From NCBI GenBank assembly GCA_900491605.1, contig UESW01004768.1, positions 170,622 to 234,621 on the forward strand: a stretch of DNA of 64,000 nt, written 5' to 3'. The DNA comes from Calamus simplicifolius. Taxonomy: Eukaryota; Streptophyta; Magnoliopsida; Arecales; Arecaceae. The translations under genes were made by a program, and so were the position numbers. Positions 10,500-22,100 of this stretch are shown here, piece after piece (position 1 is the stretch's first letter; every line of letters begins with the position of its first letter). The notes under the pieces are model-generated. The model was not told the DNA's origin, ran no database searches, and worked only from the letters and a program-made list of their open reading frames with translations.

Positions 10500-11110
10500 C
10501 CAGGGGCGGCCGGGGCCGACCTCCCCGGCCAGGAAGTGCCGGGGCGGGACAGGCCAGGAATGGCCGGGGCCGACTCGACGAGCTTGGAGGCGCCGGGGCG
10601 AGAGGGGCTGGCCAGGAATGGCTGGGCCGACTCGACGGGCTTGGAGAACTCGAAGATGCCGGGGCCGAGAGGGGCTGGCCAGGAATGGCCAGGGCCGACT
10701 CGGCGGGCTTGGAGACGTCGGGGCCGAGAAGGGCCGACCAGGAAGGATCGGGGCCAACTCGGCGGGCTTGGAGAACTCGGAGATGCCGGGGCCGAGAGGG
10801 ACCAGCCAGGAATGGCCGGAGCCGACTCGGCGGGCTTGGAGACATCGGGCCGAGAAGGGCCGACCAGGAAGGGTCGGGGCCGACTCGGCGGGCTTGGGAC
10901 ATCGGGGCCGAGAAGGGCCGACCAGGAAGGGTCGGGGCCGACTCGGCGGGCTTGAAGAACTCGAAGATGCCGGGGCCGAGAGGGGCCGGCCAGGAATGGC
11001 CGGGGCCGACTCGGCGGGCTTGGAGACGCCGGGGCCGAGAAGAGCCGATCAGGAAGGGTCGGGGCCGACTCGGCGGGCTTGGAGAACTCGAAGATTCCGG
11101 GGCCGAGAGG
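10500..11110. repeat. GC-rich minisatellite 1 inside the solo LTR
   Basis: Units carry CCGACTCGGCGGGCTTGGAG and GGCCAGGAATGGCCGGGG. The first phrase recurs near 10570, 10628, 10694, 10756, 10823, 10880, 10935, 11007 and 11062, a variable period of about 55-72 bases. Long open frames on both strands here arise from the stop-poor repeat. Confidence 0.85.
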
Positions 11111-11640
11111 GGCCGGCCAGCTTGGAGGCGTAGGGGGCCGGCTAGGAAGATGCCGGGCCGCTTGGGAAGGTGCCGGGCCGGCCAGCTTGGAGACGTAGGG
11201 GGCCGGCTAGGAAGGTGCCGGGGCTGGCTGGGAGGTGCCGGGGCCGGCTGGGAAGTGCCGGGGCTGCCTAGCTTGGAGACGTAGGGGGCCGGCTAGGAAG
11301 ACGCCAGGCCGCTTGGGAAGGTGCCGGGGCCGGCCAGCTTGGAGACGTAGGGGGCCGGCTAGGAAGGTGCCGGGCCGGCTGAGAGGTGCCGGGGCCGGCT
11401 GGGAAGTGCCGGGGCTGCCTAGCTTGGAGACGTAGGGGGCCGGCTAGGAAGACGCCGGGCCGCTTGGGAAGGTGCCGGGGCCGGCCAGCTTGGAGACGTA
11501 GGGGGCCGGCTAGGAAGATGCCTGGCCGCTTGGGAAAGTGCCGGGGCCGGCCAGCTTGGAGACGTAGGGGGCCGGCTAGGAAGATGTCGGGCCGCTTGGG
11601 AGGTGCCGAGGCTGGCCAGCTTGGAGACGTAGGGGGCCGA
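11110..11640. repeat. GC-rich ~65-bp minisatellite 2 inside the solo LTR
   Basis: A unit with CTTGGAGACGTAGGGGGCCG then GCTAGGAAG recurs near 11124, 11189, 11275, 11340, 11424, 11490, 11556 and 11622. Spacing is mostly 65-66 bases, with two longer units of about 85. Confidence 0.85.
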
Positions 11641-13632
11641 GCGGGGCGAGGCCGATTGCCGAGGCCGAGGTGGGCCGTCGCGGACGTTGAGGTCGAAGTG
11701 GGCCGCGGCCGATGCCAAGATCGAGGTGGGACGCAGCCAACGTTGAGACCGACGCCGCTGTCAAGGTGGGCCGTCCAAAAATTATTGTCTTTATTTTCCA
11801 TGGGATCAACTGACCCCATCAGCTCTTATAGTTGGATCGTGATCGGTCTAAATGGGCCAATTGAAACTGATTGATTTGACCTCAATCGATATGGACATGT
11901 TCCTCATCAAGACTCGATTCCAAAATCAAGCCGAAAGAGTCCAGCAATGTTAGATCTAATCCAGATGGAACTGGTCAGATATGACAGAGAAAGGCAGTCC
12001 ATGGCATTAATCCTGAAGATCCAATTTAAATCCGATTCCTCCTTTTTGTCTCTTCATTCGTAAATAGGATTTATAGACATACAAATGTTTATTTTCTTAA
12101 ATATGCAAATCTACCTGGCCGTTATCATCCTGCAGACCAGGGCTTGTTTTTTGCTTTTGTCTGCTAGGTGCACATGAAGCAGCAACTCCAGTGAAGATAC
12201 AATATGCTATTTTAAGTACAATATGACTTGGCTCAACTCATTCAAAGTTGAACCAATCAACCAGCTGGCATTCTGAATGTCCTTGTCAGTGCAAGGAGCA
12301 TCAACCTTTTCAACCAGGTTGCTGAGCATAGGACTAATTTAATTAGGTATACATTTTTTTGGAGAAATCAAAATGAATGTTAAGTTTTTGCTACCAGATC
12401 CCTAAAGTTGTCTTCCTCTTTGTAGTTTATAACTCGATCCTTTCAATAAAAACATTGCCTCAAAGTAGATTTGAGATTTATCTACAATACAATTACTCTA
12501 GGCAAGGTTAATATCAATTAAACACTTTCAGGATCAAAAAAAGAAAATTCAAGGAAGCCATATATACAGGTCATTCAAAGTTTTACTTTGCCTAATGAGA
12601 GATGAAAGAGTTCCAACCCATTCTTATCCAAAAACAGAACAACACAAAACGAAATAACCAGCTAAAGCCACTATAAACTCCAAGGTAACTTGTTCAATAA
12701 ATATAAAAGCACTAGGTTCATAGTATTCTTTACCATCATAAGAGTGAGCCATATAGACTTCGATCTAGTGAGAGCAGCATATGGCTGTAATTCCCTGTTA
12801 GATTTATTTGTTTTCGATTTTTTCTACATCAAAGAATGGAAAGGGTTACATGAGTTTGTAAAAAATATAAACTATTAAAATAATTATATGGATGTATTTA
12901 CTTTATACTCATCTGAATAAAAATAATCACAAAGAAAGTTTCAGTCACTTTGCGAGACACGAGATGACTTATTTTGCTTTGCTAAGCTCACACTTGTGTT
13001 CCCACCGTGACTAATGAAGTGTACATGAAGTCGATATCTAAATTATCGATATGCTTTATTCATTTGAAACTCAATACCCTTTTTAATATGCTCTAAAGTC
13101 ATATCAAGATCGAACTTCTCCTACAAATATATTTAAAATTATAAGTATATTAAGTACATTAAAAATAATCTAAAAGTAATCTAAATAAATCTAATACAAT
13201 TATACTGACCTGAAGTTGATCGATCATAGGTGCTTTCTGTCCATCAGTGATCTCACTCCACTTCCTGACTGCAAGTGGTGCCATGTTACGTACAACCACT
13301 CATATCTCGGTCAGAAACTCGGAGCGAAACTCTCCTAATGATCGTCTAACCTTATGTTGCAGAAGAATATGCAACTTCTATCCACGATGCGTATCAATCA
13401 GATGTGCAGACTTGTATCTGCAAGCAGGACCTCGGCCCATCTTCTTGATGACATAGCTGCAAAACATAATGAACTAAATTAGTGCAAAATATCATAAAGA
13501 AATATAGACAAATAAGATAAGTTTAAAGTAGAGTTATTACATGATGCGCCGACAAATGATCCCTCTGTCAGAGCTGGAATATAAGGAGAATCATCTGGCC
13601 TCGATGTAGCAGGAGTATCTTTCGAAGATATC

Positions 13633-15408
13633 TGCAAATAAACATACAAATTAGAATTAATAAATAAGAAAGTATAAGAACATATAGTTGTAATAAGTAA
13701 AAAAAATGAATTCTACCAAATTAATCATTGTCGTTCGAACATAAAATTACTATTTTTTTCTTCTTTTTTGATGTGAAATACTATCCTTTCCTTCTTAGCA
13801 TGATAAAGCCAACAGAATTATGAAGTGGTTCGATCCACGGTTCAGCACTCAATTTAATGGAACAAAATGAGCTTCAGTTTCTGTGGTTTTGGTTTTAATT
13901 TCAATGTTCAGTTGTTTTGCAGAATATTCTAAGAGTCAAGAAAAGTGGCTGACCAAAAGTATAGAAAACATATCAAAATAGTCAAGAAAATGAATAGGGC
14001 ATCATTTAATAGTATATTGTACTATACTAATTTAGGACCTTTTGCGAATTTGTCTATTAGATCTACTGAAAAAAAAAAATAAATCATGCTCCTACCAGGA
14101 AAAGAAAAAAAAAAAAAAAAACCATGCTTAGGGAAACGATGCACCATCTATGAGATACAAGTTTCAGGAAAGCCAAAGTTATGCCAAAAAGTTTAAAGGT
14201 TCTATTAATCAAGAGGCAATCTGCCATGATACATGAAATCAAGGACATAACTGTTGATGGCAGAGATAATTAAGGGAAACTTACTCCTGCAAAGGACATG
14301 ATTGTTTTGGAGGATTCCAGGCCAAATCACCAATCAAGAACAATGCAAAGTAACAGTAGCAGTGGTTAATGCTCAGAGTGCACCATCATGAAACAGTCAT
14401 ACTACATCTTCACGTAAAGTACAAACTTAAGGTGAACTCTTAGTTGACATCAACGATTTAAACACTGACCCATACCAGCCAGTGTAGGATGTATCATATC
14501 AATTCAGTCTTGTAGTACTAGATGATGCAGAGGCTGGGTAAACCCCTATATTAACACATGATATGGGTGCTCTGCCAACTCGAACCATGTATCAGGCATC
14601 AGTATAGTGGAACAGGGGCATACCACACCATAACAACCCATACCAGTGCATTGGTTCAGATACTTCAAAACCATGCTAATTCATTTACAGGAATAGCAGG
14701 CAATTACCAAGAGCTTTGCAGATAATATTATCCAACTGTTCAATTTCCTAAAGTTATCGTGAACTTGATAGTCTTATTAGCCCCATGGAGGACGCACCTT
14801 CCTTAAATGATTAACCTTGACACCAACATGCAGGTCAATGAATCATGCACGGCTGCTTAAGCAGACACTAGTAGATTAATAATGTATCACTATTATCTCA
14901 TTGACCAGGAAATCTACATTTCCTAGTTGATTTATCTAAGTATCAACTCTAACTATATTGCATAAAATTTCTTCTAATAAGTCAAATATTTTATTGATAA
15001 CGAAAGTGCCTTTGAAACTTGAACAAGTGTTTACCAAGGAAAAAAAAAAAAAAAAAAACCCAAAAAAACACTTGAACAAGTGCTGGAATGTATGTTATAT
15101 CCCACCAGGGAATCAAATCAGATATGTATGGTTAAAAGGATTCAAATTCTATGCCTAAGCATGCTAACAGGTGATTGGATGAATCCATGATCGTAACCTA
15201 ACTAGTAGAAGAAAATGCATGAGATCATACATACCATCGAGAAAAAAATATAAAATATCAACATAATGATTATTCTATGCTCTATAGTAATAAACTACTG
15301 TAAGCTGCTATACTAATTAAATTATCATTCCTCTTCTGCTATACTAATTTATTATCATTCCTCTTAACTTTGAGGTGTATCATACACCACTAATTAACTA
15401 TGAGTGAG
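13633..15408. other. CACTA interior, no coding sequence recognised
   Basis: AT-rich, intron- or leader-like sequence between the accessory-gene first exon seen and the gypsy insertion, continuing at 23870-24050. It contains homopolymer A runs (for example near 14107-14121 and 15041-15058). No transposase exon was recognised. Confidence 0.5.
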
Positions 15409-15413
15409 GTTTA

Positions 15414-16670
15414 TGATAGGGACATCAGCAAGAAGAAAAGGTTGCAGACTGACACTCTTTGGTTTTGTAGTTAATCTACTTTCCGCAGGTTCCACTTACT
15501 CGAGCCAAGAATTTCAATTTCTCAAGTGGCAACTCATGCTGCAAAATTTCAACTTCTGCCAAGTCTCAAAGTATCGACACTTCCTGCCTTGAGTCAACAC
15601 TGCTATCAAGACATCAAGTCTTCTCTTTGGAAGTCAAATCTTGGAGGACACATGGAGGTTCTATGATGACACATGGCAACTTAGAAGTCAAATCTTTGAG
15701 GACACATGGAGGTATCTGATGATGACACATGGCAAACTAAGGAGGTGCCACATGGAAGCTGTGCAACCAAATTTGTTAGGGATTGATTGTAATTAGTTAG
15801 CTATATCATAACTAATCCTTAGATTGTTATGATCTTTTAGTTTTTTGGGCTGAAATTTCTGGAAGTCCTTTGGCCTATAAATAGGCCAAGCTTTCCCTCT
15901 TGTAGATATGAAGTTTGAGAAATAAAATCAAGTTTATTTGATTTCTTTTGCCAAGTGCCTTGTTCATCTTTGAGTATGAAGAGGGTGAGATGCTCTTAGT
16001 TTGAGTTGAGGCTCGTATTTCCCTAGTCTTAGATCTAGGTCACTCCTTGAGGGAGGGTGAGAGGCCCAATTTGCTACTCTAAACCATTCTACCAAGGTTC
16101 CATAATAGTTTCAGGAAGAAGGACAAGTGCTACCCAAGTCTCAGCAAAAATTTTCAAATCCTTCCTTTCCTTGTTCGATTTTTTTTATTTCCTTCAATTC
16201 CTTTGCCTCCACGGTCTTACTTCTGATCACTTGCAGGTTCTCTTGAGGATGTTAGAGTTGAGGATGATGGCTCCACGTCAAGGATCAAGTGCCAAGGTGA
16301 GTTCTTAAGTAAGGAGTGTAGATCTTGTCAACCAACCCTCAATTCTTTGAGTGTTGAGTGCATCCCTTCCACTTTAAGATCTTACTTCATTGTTGAAAAA
16401 AAAAAAAACCTCTTGGTCCTTTAGATCTGAAGTTTTAAAGGTGGCTTAACTTAGTTTGAAGGTTTCCATACCTTTAGATCCTAATCTTTTTATTTCTTTG
16501 AAAGAAGCTTGCACAAGGGTGTTTAGATTTCTGCTTCCGGTTTGATGTTCTTCATTTCTCCCATGCATGAATTCAGCCATAGCTTGGGCTCAAATGTTCA
16601 TTAAGGGTGGTAATCACTTAGAACACATCACCATCCCCTCATTCCACCAATTTTTTTTCGTGCCCCATCA
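15414..16670 (+). repeat. 5' LTR of the gypsy element (1,257 bp)
   Basis: Near-identical to 22607-23864. It contains duplicated GAGGACACATGGAGGT phrases, a TATA box near 15876 and an AATAAA-like GAGAAATAAAATC downstream of it. Confidence 0.95.
15870..15889 (+). promoter_or_regulatory. LTR TATA box within a perfect inverted repeat
   Basis: TTGGCCTATAAATAGGCCAA: 9-base arms TTGGCCTAT and ATAGGCCAA around a central AA, with TATAAATA in the middle. The same sequence is at 23065-23084 in the 3' LTR. It probably directs Pol II transcription of the element. Confidence 0.7.
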
Positions 16671-16674
16671 GCTT

Positions 16675-16686
16675 TGGTATCAGAGC
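16675..16686 (+). other. Primer-binding site (initiator tRNA-Met)
   Basis: TGGTATCAGAGC lies four bases after the 5' LTR end and is complementary to the 3' end of initiator tRNA-Met. About 1.25 kb of AT-rich untranslated leader follows before gag. Confidence 0.9.
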
Positions 16687-17943
16687 TTTGGTCTCTAAGT
16701 TAAGCTTGTAAGTTGCTGGAATTTCTGTTCTAGTTTTAGTCCGAGATTTCATGAATTTTTTTGTAATTTTTTAAGGGTTAAAAAATAAATAAAAATTATT
16801 TGCTGCACTTTAGGACTTTAGGTTCCGAAATCTAAAATTAAAAAAATATATTTTAGAGTTTTGGAATAAAAAAAATTTGAGTTCTTAGGTTGTTTTCTGG
16901 AAGACTGTTTTGGTTCCCTCCATTAAATTTGATTTTAAAAAAATAATTTTTTAATTTGAGATCTGAGATTTAGACTTCAAATTCTGTTATTTTCCACTTA
17001 AAGTTTGAATTTAGAGGGGTTTTTAAATTTAAAATTTGAATTTTGAAATAGGTAGTAGAGAGTTTGTTAAGCTGCTAGAATCTTCTAGCAACTACTATCA
17101 TAACAACTTCCTCAACCAAATTTTTTAAAAAAAATTGAATTCAAATTTCAAAATCTAGGATTTTCACTCTGAGATCTAACTAATTCAATTTTCATTTTAA
17201 ATTTTTAAAAATTTAAAACTTTAAATTTCAAATTTTCAAAACGGGTTAGTTGAAGGTTAGTTAGAAGCTGCAAATTTTATTTAACCACTTTTACCTCCAA
17301 GAATGAAATTTTAATCTAAATTTTAAAATTAAAAAAAATTAGCTTCTGAAATCTAGACTTCAAGATTTGAATTTCTCAATTTAAGTTTGCATTTTGAATT
17401 TTAAAATTAGATTAAATTTTACTTAATTGTACTAAGTCTAGTCGATTGTGCTAGTTAATTGCTGAAATTGTGTGCATCCATATATACATAAACCATCTTA
17501 AGGGCATTCAATATAACATAAGGGGAGGAGTTAATAACCTTTCCTTAGCCCACAACAACCATCCTCATTATGCATTGACCTAAGCCTTAATTAAAATCAA
17601 GTATGCACCTAAATTAAGGACACCAACAAGTCGGGTTCAAGTGCAAGAGGAGACAAAGCACTATTTGAGTTTGTAATTATTCTTAGAAACTGGTGTCTAA
17701 GACTAGAGGTCTAATGGCAAATGCCTTAAGCGGACTTGCGGTTCTTTAATTGGGTCCTTGCGAAAGCAAGGGGGGCCTCCCGCATTCCCACCTCTTACCT
17801 GGCCAGTGACAAAGGTAATTGCATCCTTAACTAGTACCTAGTCAAGTCTTGTATTTTGAACTTCTAGGTTTAGGAGCCCTAGAAGCTAGGTTTGTACTTC
17901 TTGTTTTATAGGTCAAAAGTTCTATCTTTCTTGGTTTGTACCT

Positions 17944-19131
17944 ATGGATCCTAATCTTGAACTCTTTATGAGGACCCTGACTGAAAAGTTAGACACTGTA
18001 ACTGAGCAATTAGGGCAAATCAACAAAGAATTAGGTCAAGTAAAAGATAGAGTTGAGACCCTTGAAGAGCCTCAAAGGATCCCCATCGAACCTGAATCAT
18101 CTAGGTCAATTCCTCGAGGTCCAAGAGCCCAATATCATGTGCACATCCCTGAATACAATCCAAGGAGACTTGATCCTGATTTCATGGAAGAAGCCCGTCG
18201 AGTCCATCGGCCTGACTTTACTCCTGATCGTATCCCTAGGCGACCTCACCAGGATTACTTAGATCAAGATGAAAGAGCCATGAGGAACATTCGATTAGAG
18301 GCTCCTATCTTTGATGGAAGCCTAGACCCTAAAGCTTATGTTGATTGGGAGGGAGAAATGGATCAATATTTTGAATGGTATGAGATGACCGAGGAGAGAA
18401 AGTATAAGTTTGCCAAACTGAGGTTAGTCCGCCAGGCTAGGTTATACTGGGAGAATATCGGGCGAATGCTTAGGCAAAGAGGAGACATGCCCATAACCAC
18501 TTGGAGAGCTATGAAAATCAAGCTTAGGGAAAAGTATGTCCCTATGTCCTATCACCAAAGACTATTAGATCAGTGGCAAAGATTATACCAGGGCAATAAG
18601 ACTGTGTCTGAATATATTACCAAGTTTGATGAGTTTGCGATGAGGTGTAACATTGATGAATCAGAAGCTGTAACATTGTCTAGGTTTAGAGCCGGTTTGC
18701 GTGAAGAAATTCAAAAGGAATTATTTCTAAGAGAAATCACTGACCTAGACCAAGCCTATCAAATAGCCAGAGATTGTGAAAGGTTTCAAAGGGGACCGAT
18801 AGTCAGAAGACCCGAACTAAGTAAGATTAGCACCCCTACTCAGAAACCAGGGTTCAACCAAATGCGACCAAATCACCCCACTCCTACTATCCCATCCGGT
18901 CAAACGAGTGACAAGGGTAAGGCCCCTGTAGTTCAAAAGAGTAACAACCCGAATGTCCATTGTTTTAAATGTAACAGGAAGGGACACTATGCCAACCAAT
19001 GCCCTGCCCGTTCTCTACACATAGGAGAACTAGCTGAAGAGGACCCTGAAGATACTAAAGAGTTTGAAAAAGAGGTATATGAGGCTGAATCCAATCTGAT
19101 CAATGAATATGATGAAGGAAGAAGAGATTGA
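17944..19131 (+). CDS. gag: Gypsy gag polyprotein (395 aa)
   Basis: Intact capsid/nucleocapsid precursor of the chromovirus. It packages element RNA in cytoplasmic particles. Residues 1-45 are a predicted coiled coil rich in E, K, Q and L. The retrotransposon-gag domain follows at roughly 110-280, with YVDWEGEMDQYFEWY and YWENIGRM. A proline-rich linker comes next. A CCHC zinc knuckle, CFKCNRKGHYANQC, is near residue 338, before an acidic tail. The start ATG is the first after the leader and gives a typical N-terminus. It ends TGA at 19129-19131, overlapping the start of the protease frame by 29 bases in another frame, so expression of pol would need a frameshift or this is a secondary mutation. 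Confidence 0.92.
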   Translation: MDPNLELFMRTLTEKLDTVTEQLGQINKELGQVKDRVETLEEPQRIPIEPESSRSIPRGPRAQYHVHIPEYNPRRLDPDFMEEARRVHRPDFTPDRIPRRPHQDYLDQDERAMRNIRLEAPIFDGSLDPKAYVDWEGEMDQYFEWYEMTEERKYKFAKLRLVRQARLYWENIGRMLRQRGDMPITTWRAMKIKLREKYVPMSYHQRLLDQWQRLYQGNKTVSEYITKFDEFAMRCNIDESEAVTLSRFRAGLREEIQKELFLREITDLDQAYQIARDCERFQRGPIVRRPELSKISTPTQKPGFNQMRPNHPTPTIPSGQTSDKGKAPVVQKSNNPNVHCFKCNRKGHYANQCPARSLHIGELAEEDPEDTKEFEKEVYEAESNLINEYDEGRRD

Positions 19132-22100
19132 TTATGATGAGACTTTGGGTGTTGTTAGAATTTTGACCCAAACAAAGGAAAAGGAGGATTGGAGAAGAAC
19201 TAATATACTCCAAACATTTGTTAAGATAGGGGAGAAGGTTTATAAAATCATTATAGACAATGGGAGTTGTGTGAATGCTATTTCCACTAAAGCCATTAAG
19301 AATTTAAGCTTGACCCCTGTTCCCCATCCCAATCCATACAAAGTTTCTTGGATAGATTCACATCCATTCCCATTAAATCCAGATGTCAAGTTCCCATTCA
19401 AATCCAATCCTATCATGAACAAGTCTGGTGCGATGTACTACCCATGGGAGTAAGTAGCATCATTTTGGGTAGACCTTGGTTGTATGATCATGATGCAACT
19501 TTATATGGTCAATCCAATTCTTGTGCTTTCAACCATCTAGGAAAAACTTATCATTAACTCGACCCCACCTAAGGACAATATCAAGAAAGGGTCTAGTGAT
19601 TTGAAGAGAAGAAACAAGATCTGAATTTGATCAGTGTCAAGGAAATAGAGAAAGAAATCAATGAAGGATCACCTATGTGGATTTTGGCACTTAAAGAAAG
19701 TCGGAATGAAGATCCTAAGGAACCACCTCAAGAAGTCACAAAGATCTTAGAAAACTTTAAGGATGTATTCCCAGAAGATTTACCCAATCACCTGCCCCCA
19801 CTTAGGGATATTCAACATACAATTGATCTAGTCCCAGGAGCCACCTTGCCTAACCTACCTCACTATAGAATGAATCCTACTGAGCACGCTGAGCTACAAA
19901 GACAAGTTGGAGATCTCCTCCAGAAAAAGTTTATTAGGAGAGTTTAAGTCCTTGTGCAGTACCTGCCCTACTGACCCCGAAGAAACATGGCACTTGGAGA
20001 ATGCATCGATAGTCGTGCCATCAATAAAATTAGGTCAAGTATCGATTTCTATCCCTCGCCTTGATGATATGCTTGACATGATGAGCGGAGCCACTATATT
20101 TTCAAGATTGATCTTAAGAGTGGTTATCACCAGGTTAGGATCAAACCCGGAGATGAGTGGAAAACTTCATTCAAAACTAAGGATGGTCTTTATGAGTGGT
20201 TGGTTATGCCCTTTGGTCTATCAAATGCCCCTAGTACATTTATGAGGATCATGACTCAAGTTTTAAGACCTTTCATGGGAAAATTTGTTGTAGTATATTT
20301 TGATGACATCCTCATCTATCGTAAGACTAGGGAAGACCATTTAGATCATCTTAGACAAGTCTGTTGCACCCTTAGAAAGGAAAATCTATATGCCAATCTG
20401 AAGAAGTGCGAATTCATGACTAACAAGTAACCTTTCTAGGGTTCATTGTTACTACTAATGGTGTTTCTGCTGATCCCGAGAAAATTAAGTCCATAGTCGA
20501 GTGGCCCGAACCCAAGAACATACATGACGTCCGTAGCTTCCACGGTCTTGCCACCTTCTATAGGAGATTCATCCAAGGGTTTAGCACCATTGTTGCTCCA
20601 ATCACGGATTGTCTTAAGAAAGAAAATTTTGAATGGACCAAACAAGCCAATAAAGCCTTCCTTGAGATTAAAGAAGAATGACACAAGCACCAATCTTAAG
20701 GTTGCTGACTTCTCTAAAGTTTTGAGGTTGCTTGTGATGCCTCTGGATTGGAATTGGTGAGTTTTAAGTTAAGAGAATCATCCGGTAGCTTTTTTTAGCG
20801 AGAAACTAAATGGTGCAAAGTTGAGATATTCCACCTATGACAAGGAGTTATATGTGGTAGTTCAGGCTTTGAAAATATTGAACATTACTTGTTACGCAGG
20901 AGTTTGTTCTATTTTTTGATCATGAAGCCCTCCGATTCCTTAGCTCCCAAAAGAAGTTAAACCCTAGGCATGGAAAATGGGTAGAGTACATCCAAGCTTA
21001 CACCTTTGTTCTAAAACACGTGCTGGTTCTGACAATAAGGTTGCCAATGCTTTAAGTCGACATTCTATGCTCTTGACGTCCGTAAGTACTGAAGTCACAA
21101 GATTGATAAGTTGAAGGAAGAGTATAAAAGTTGCCCTCACTTTAGTAGTGAGATTTTTGAATCTGTCAGTCTAAGGCCTTTTAGAGAATACAAAGACTTT
21201 ACTCTTCATGATGGGTTCCTTTTTAAAGGAGATAAGTTGTGTATTCCCCAAACCTCAATTAGGGAATTCTTGATTTGGGAAATCCATGCCGGAGGTTTAG
21301 CGGGCCATTTTGGAAGGAATAAAACTATTCTAGCTTTGGAGGAACAATTCTTTTGGCCCAGCTTAAAACAAAATGTTGCCCAAGTCGTAGCCCAGTGTAG
21401 GACATGTGTTGTTGCTAAAATGCAAAAATAAAACACTGGACTATACACCCCTTTACCCGTCCCTGATCGACCTTGGCAAGACATCAGTATGGACTTTGTG
21501 TTGGGACTACCAAAGACCTTAAGGAGACACGATTCCATCTTTATGGTAGTCGATAGATTTTCTAAAATGGCACATTTTCTGCCTTGTTCCAGACCTTCGA
21601 TGCATCAAAAGTGGCCAAGTTATTTCTAGATGAAGTGGTTAGATTACATGGGTTACCTAAAACCATCGTGTCTGATAGGGATGTTAAATTCACAGTTACT
21701 TTTGAAAAACCCTATGGCACCTGCTAGGAACCAAGTTAAACTTTTCTACCATTATCACCCCCAAACTGATGGTCAAACAGAAGTTGTAAATAGAAGTCTT
21801 GGAAATATGTTGAGATGTTTAGTGGGAAAACATACTGAAAATTGGGACCTTTTACTGCCACGTATAGAGTTTGCCTATAATAGTTCAGTTAACAGATCCA
21901 CTGAAAAAGTCCTTTTGAGATTATTCATGGGTACAAACCAAGAAAGCCAATAGACCTCATTCCATTGCCCATGCATACGAACATCAGAGTCTGCTGAGTC
22001 ATATGCATAACACATTAGGGATTTACACAAAGAAATTAGCGAGAAAATCCATATAAGCAATAAGAGTTACAAGCATATGGCTAATTCCCATAGAAGAGCA

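Larger units (their letters stand above)
9900..11821. mobile_element. Solo LTR (1,922 bp) of a Ty3/gypsy-type element, target duplication GCTCT
   Basis: The element starts TGATGACGCTC and ends CCCCATCA, so it has TG...CA and TGATG...CATCA inverted ends. It is flanked by the 5-bp duplication GCTCT at 9895-9899 and 11822-11826. The other CACTA arm keeps the empty site (TTTTGCTCTTATAG in reverse complement near 3978-3990), which proves insertion. No internal region is present, so it formed by LTR-LTR recombination. Most of the interior is GC-rich tandem repeat. The CCCCATCA end is the same as in the gypsy LTRs at 16670 and 23864, but the rest differs. Orientation was not established. Confidence 0.9.
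8579..13632 (-). pseudogene. CACTA second-gene (Transposase_24-like) remnant, right arm
   Basis: Exons on the - strand with plausible splice borders are: 13543-13632, preceded by TTTGCAG and reading SSKDTPATSRPDDSPYIPAL; 13210-13457, ending CAACTTCAG before GTCAGT, with AVRKWSEITDGQ-type residues; about 12908-13125, with EKFDLDMTLEHIKKGIEF; about 8935-9040, with QWINERAEDTH; and 8579-8852, reading AQLVERLSSQNSTVEPINED. The order and motifs match the accessory protein of plant CACTA elements. The 3' exon is intact here, unlike the left arm, but other exons carry stops, and the gene is split by the solo LTR at 9900-11821. Confidence 0.65.

Noticed and set aside
10500..11640. CRISPR-like periodic array
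   Set aside because: Units are contiguous tandem repeats without unique spacers, in plant LTR sequence.
10320..11874. Several 130-220-aa proline/arginine/glycine-rich ORFs on both strands
   Set aside because: They are products of the GC-rich, stop-poor tandem repeats in the solo LTR.
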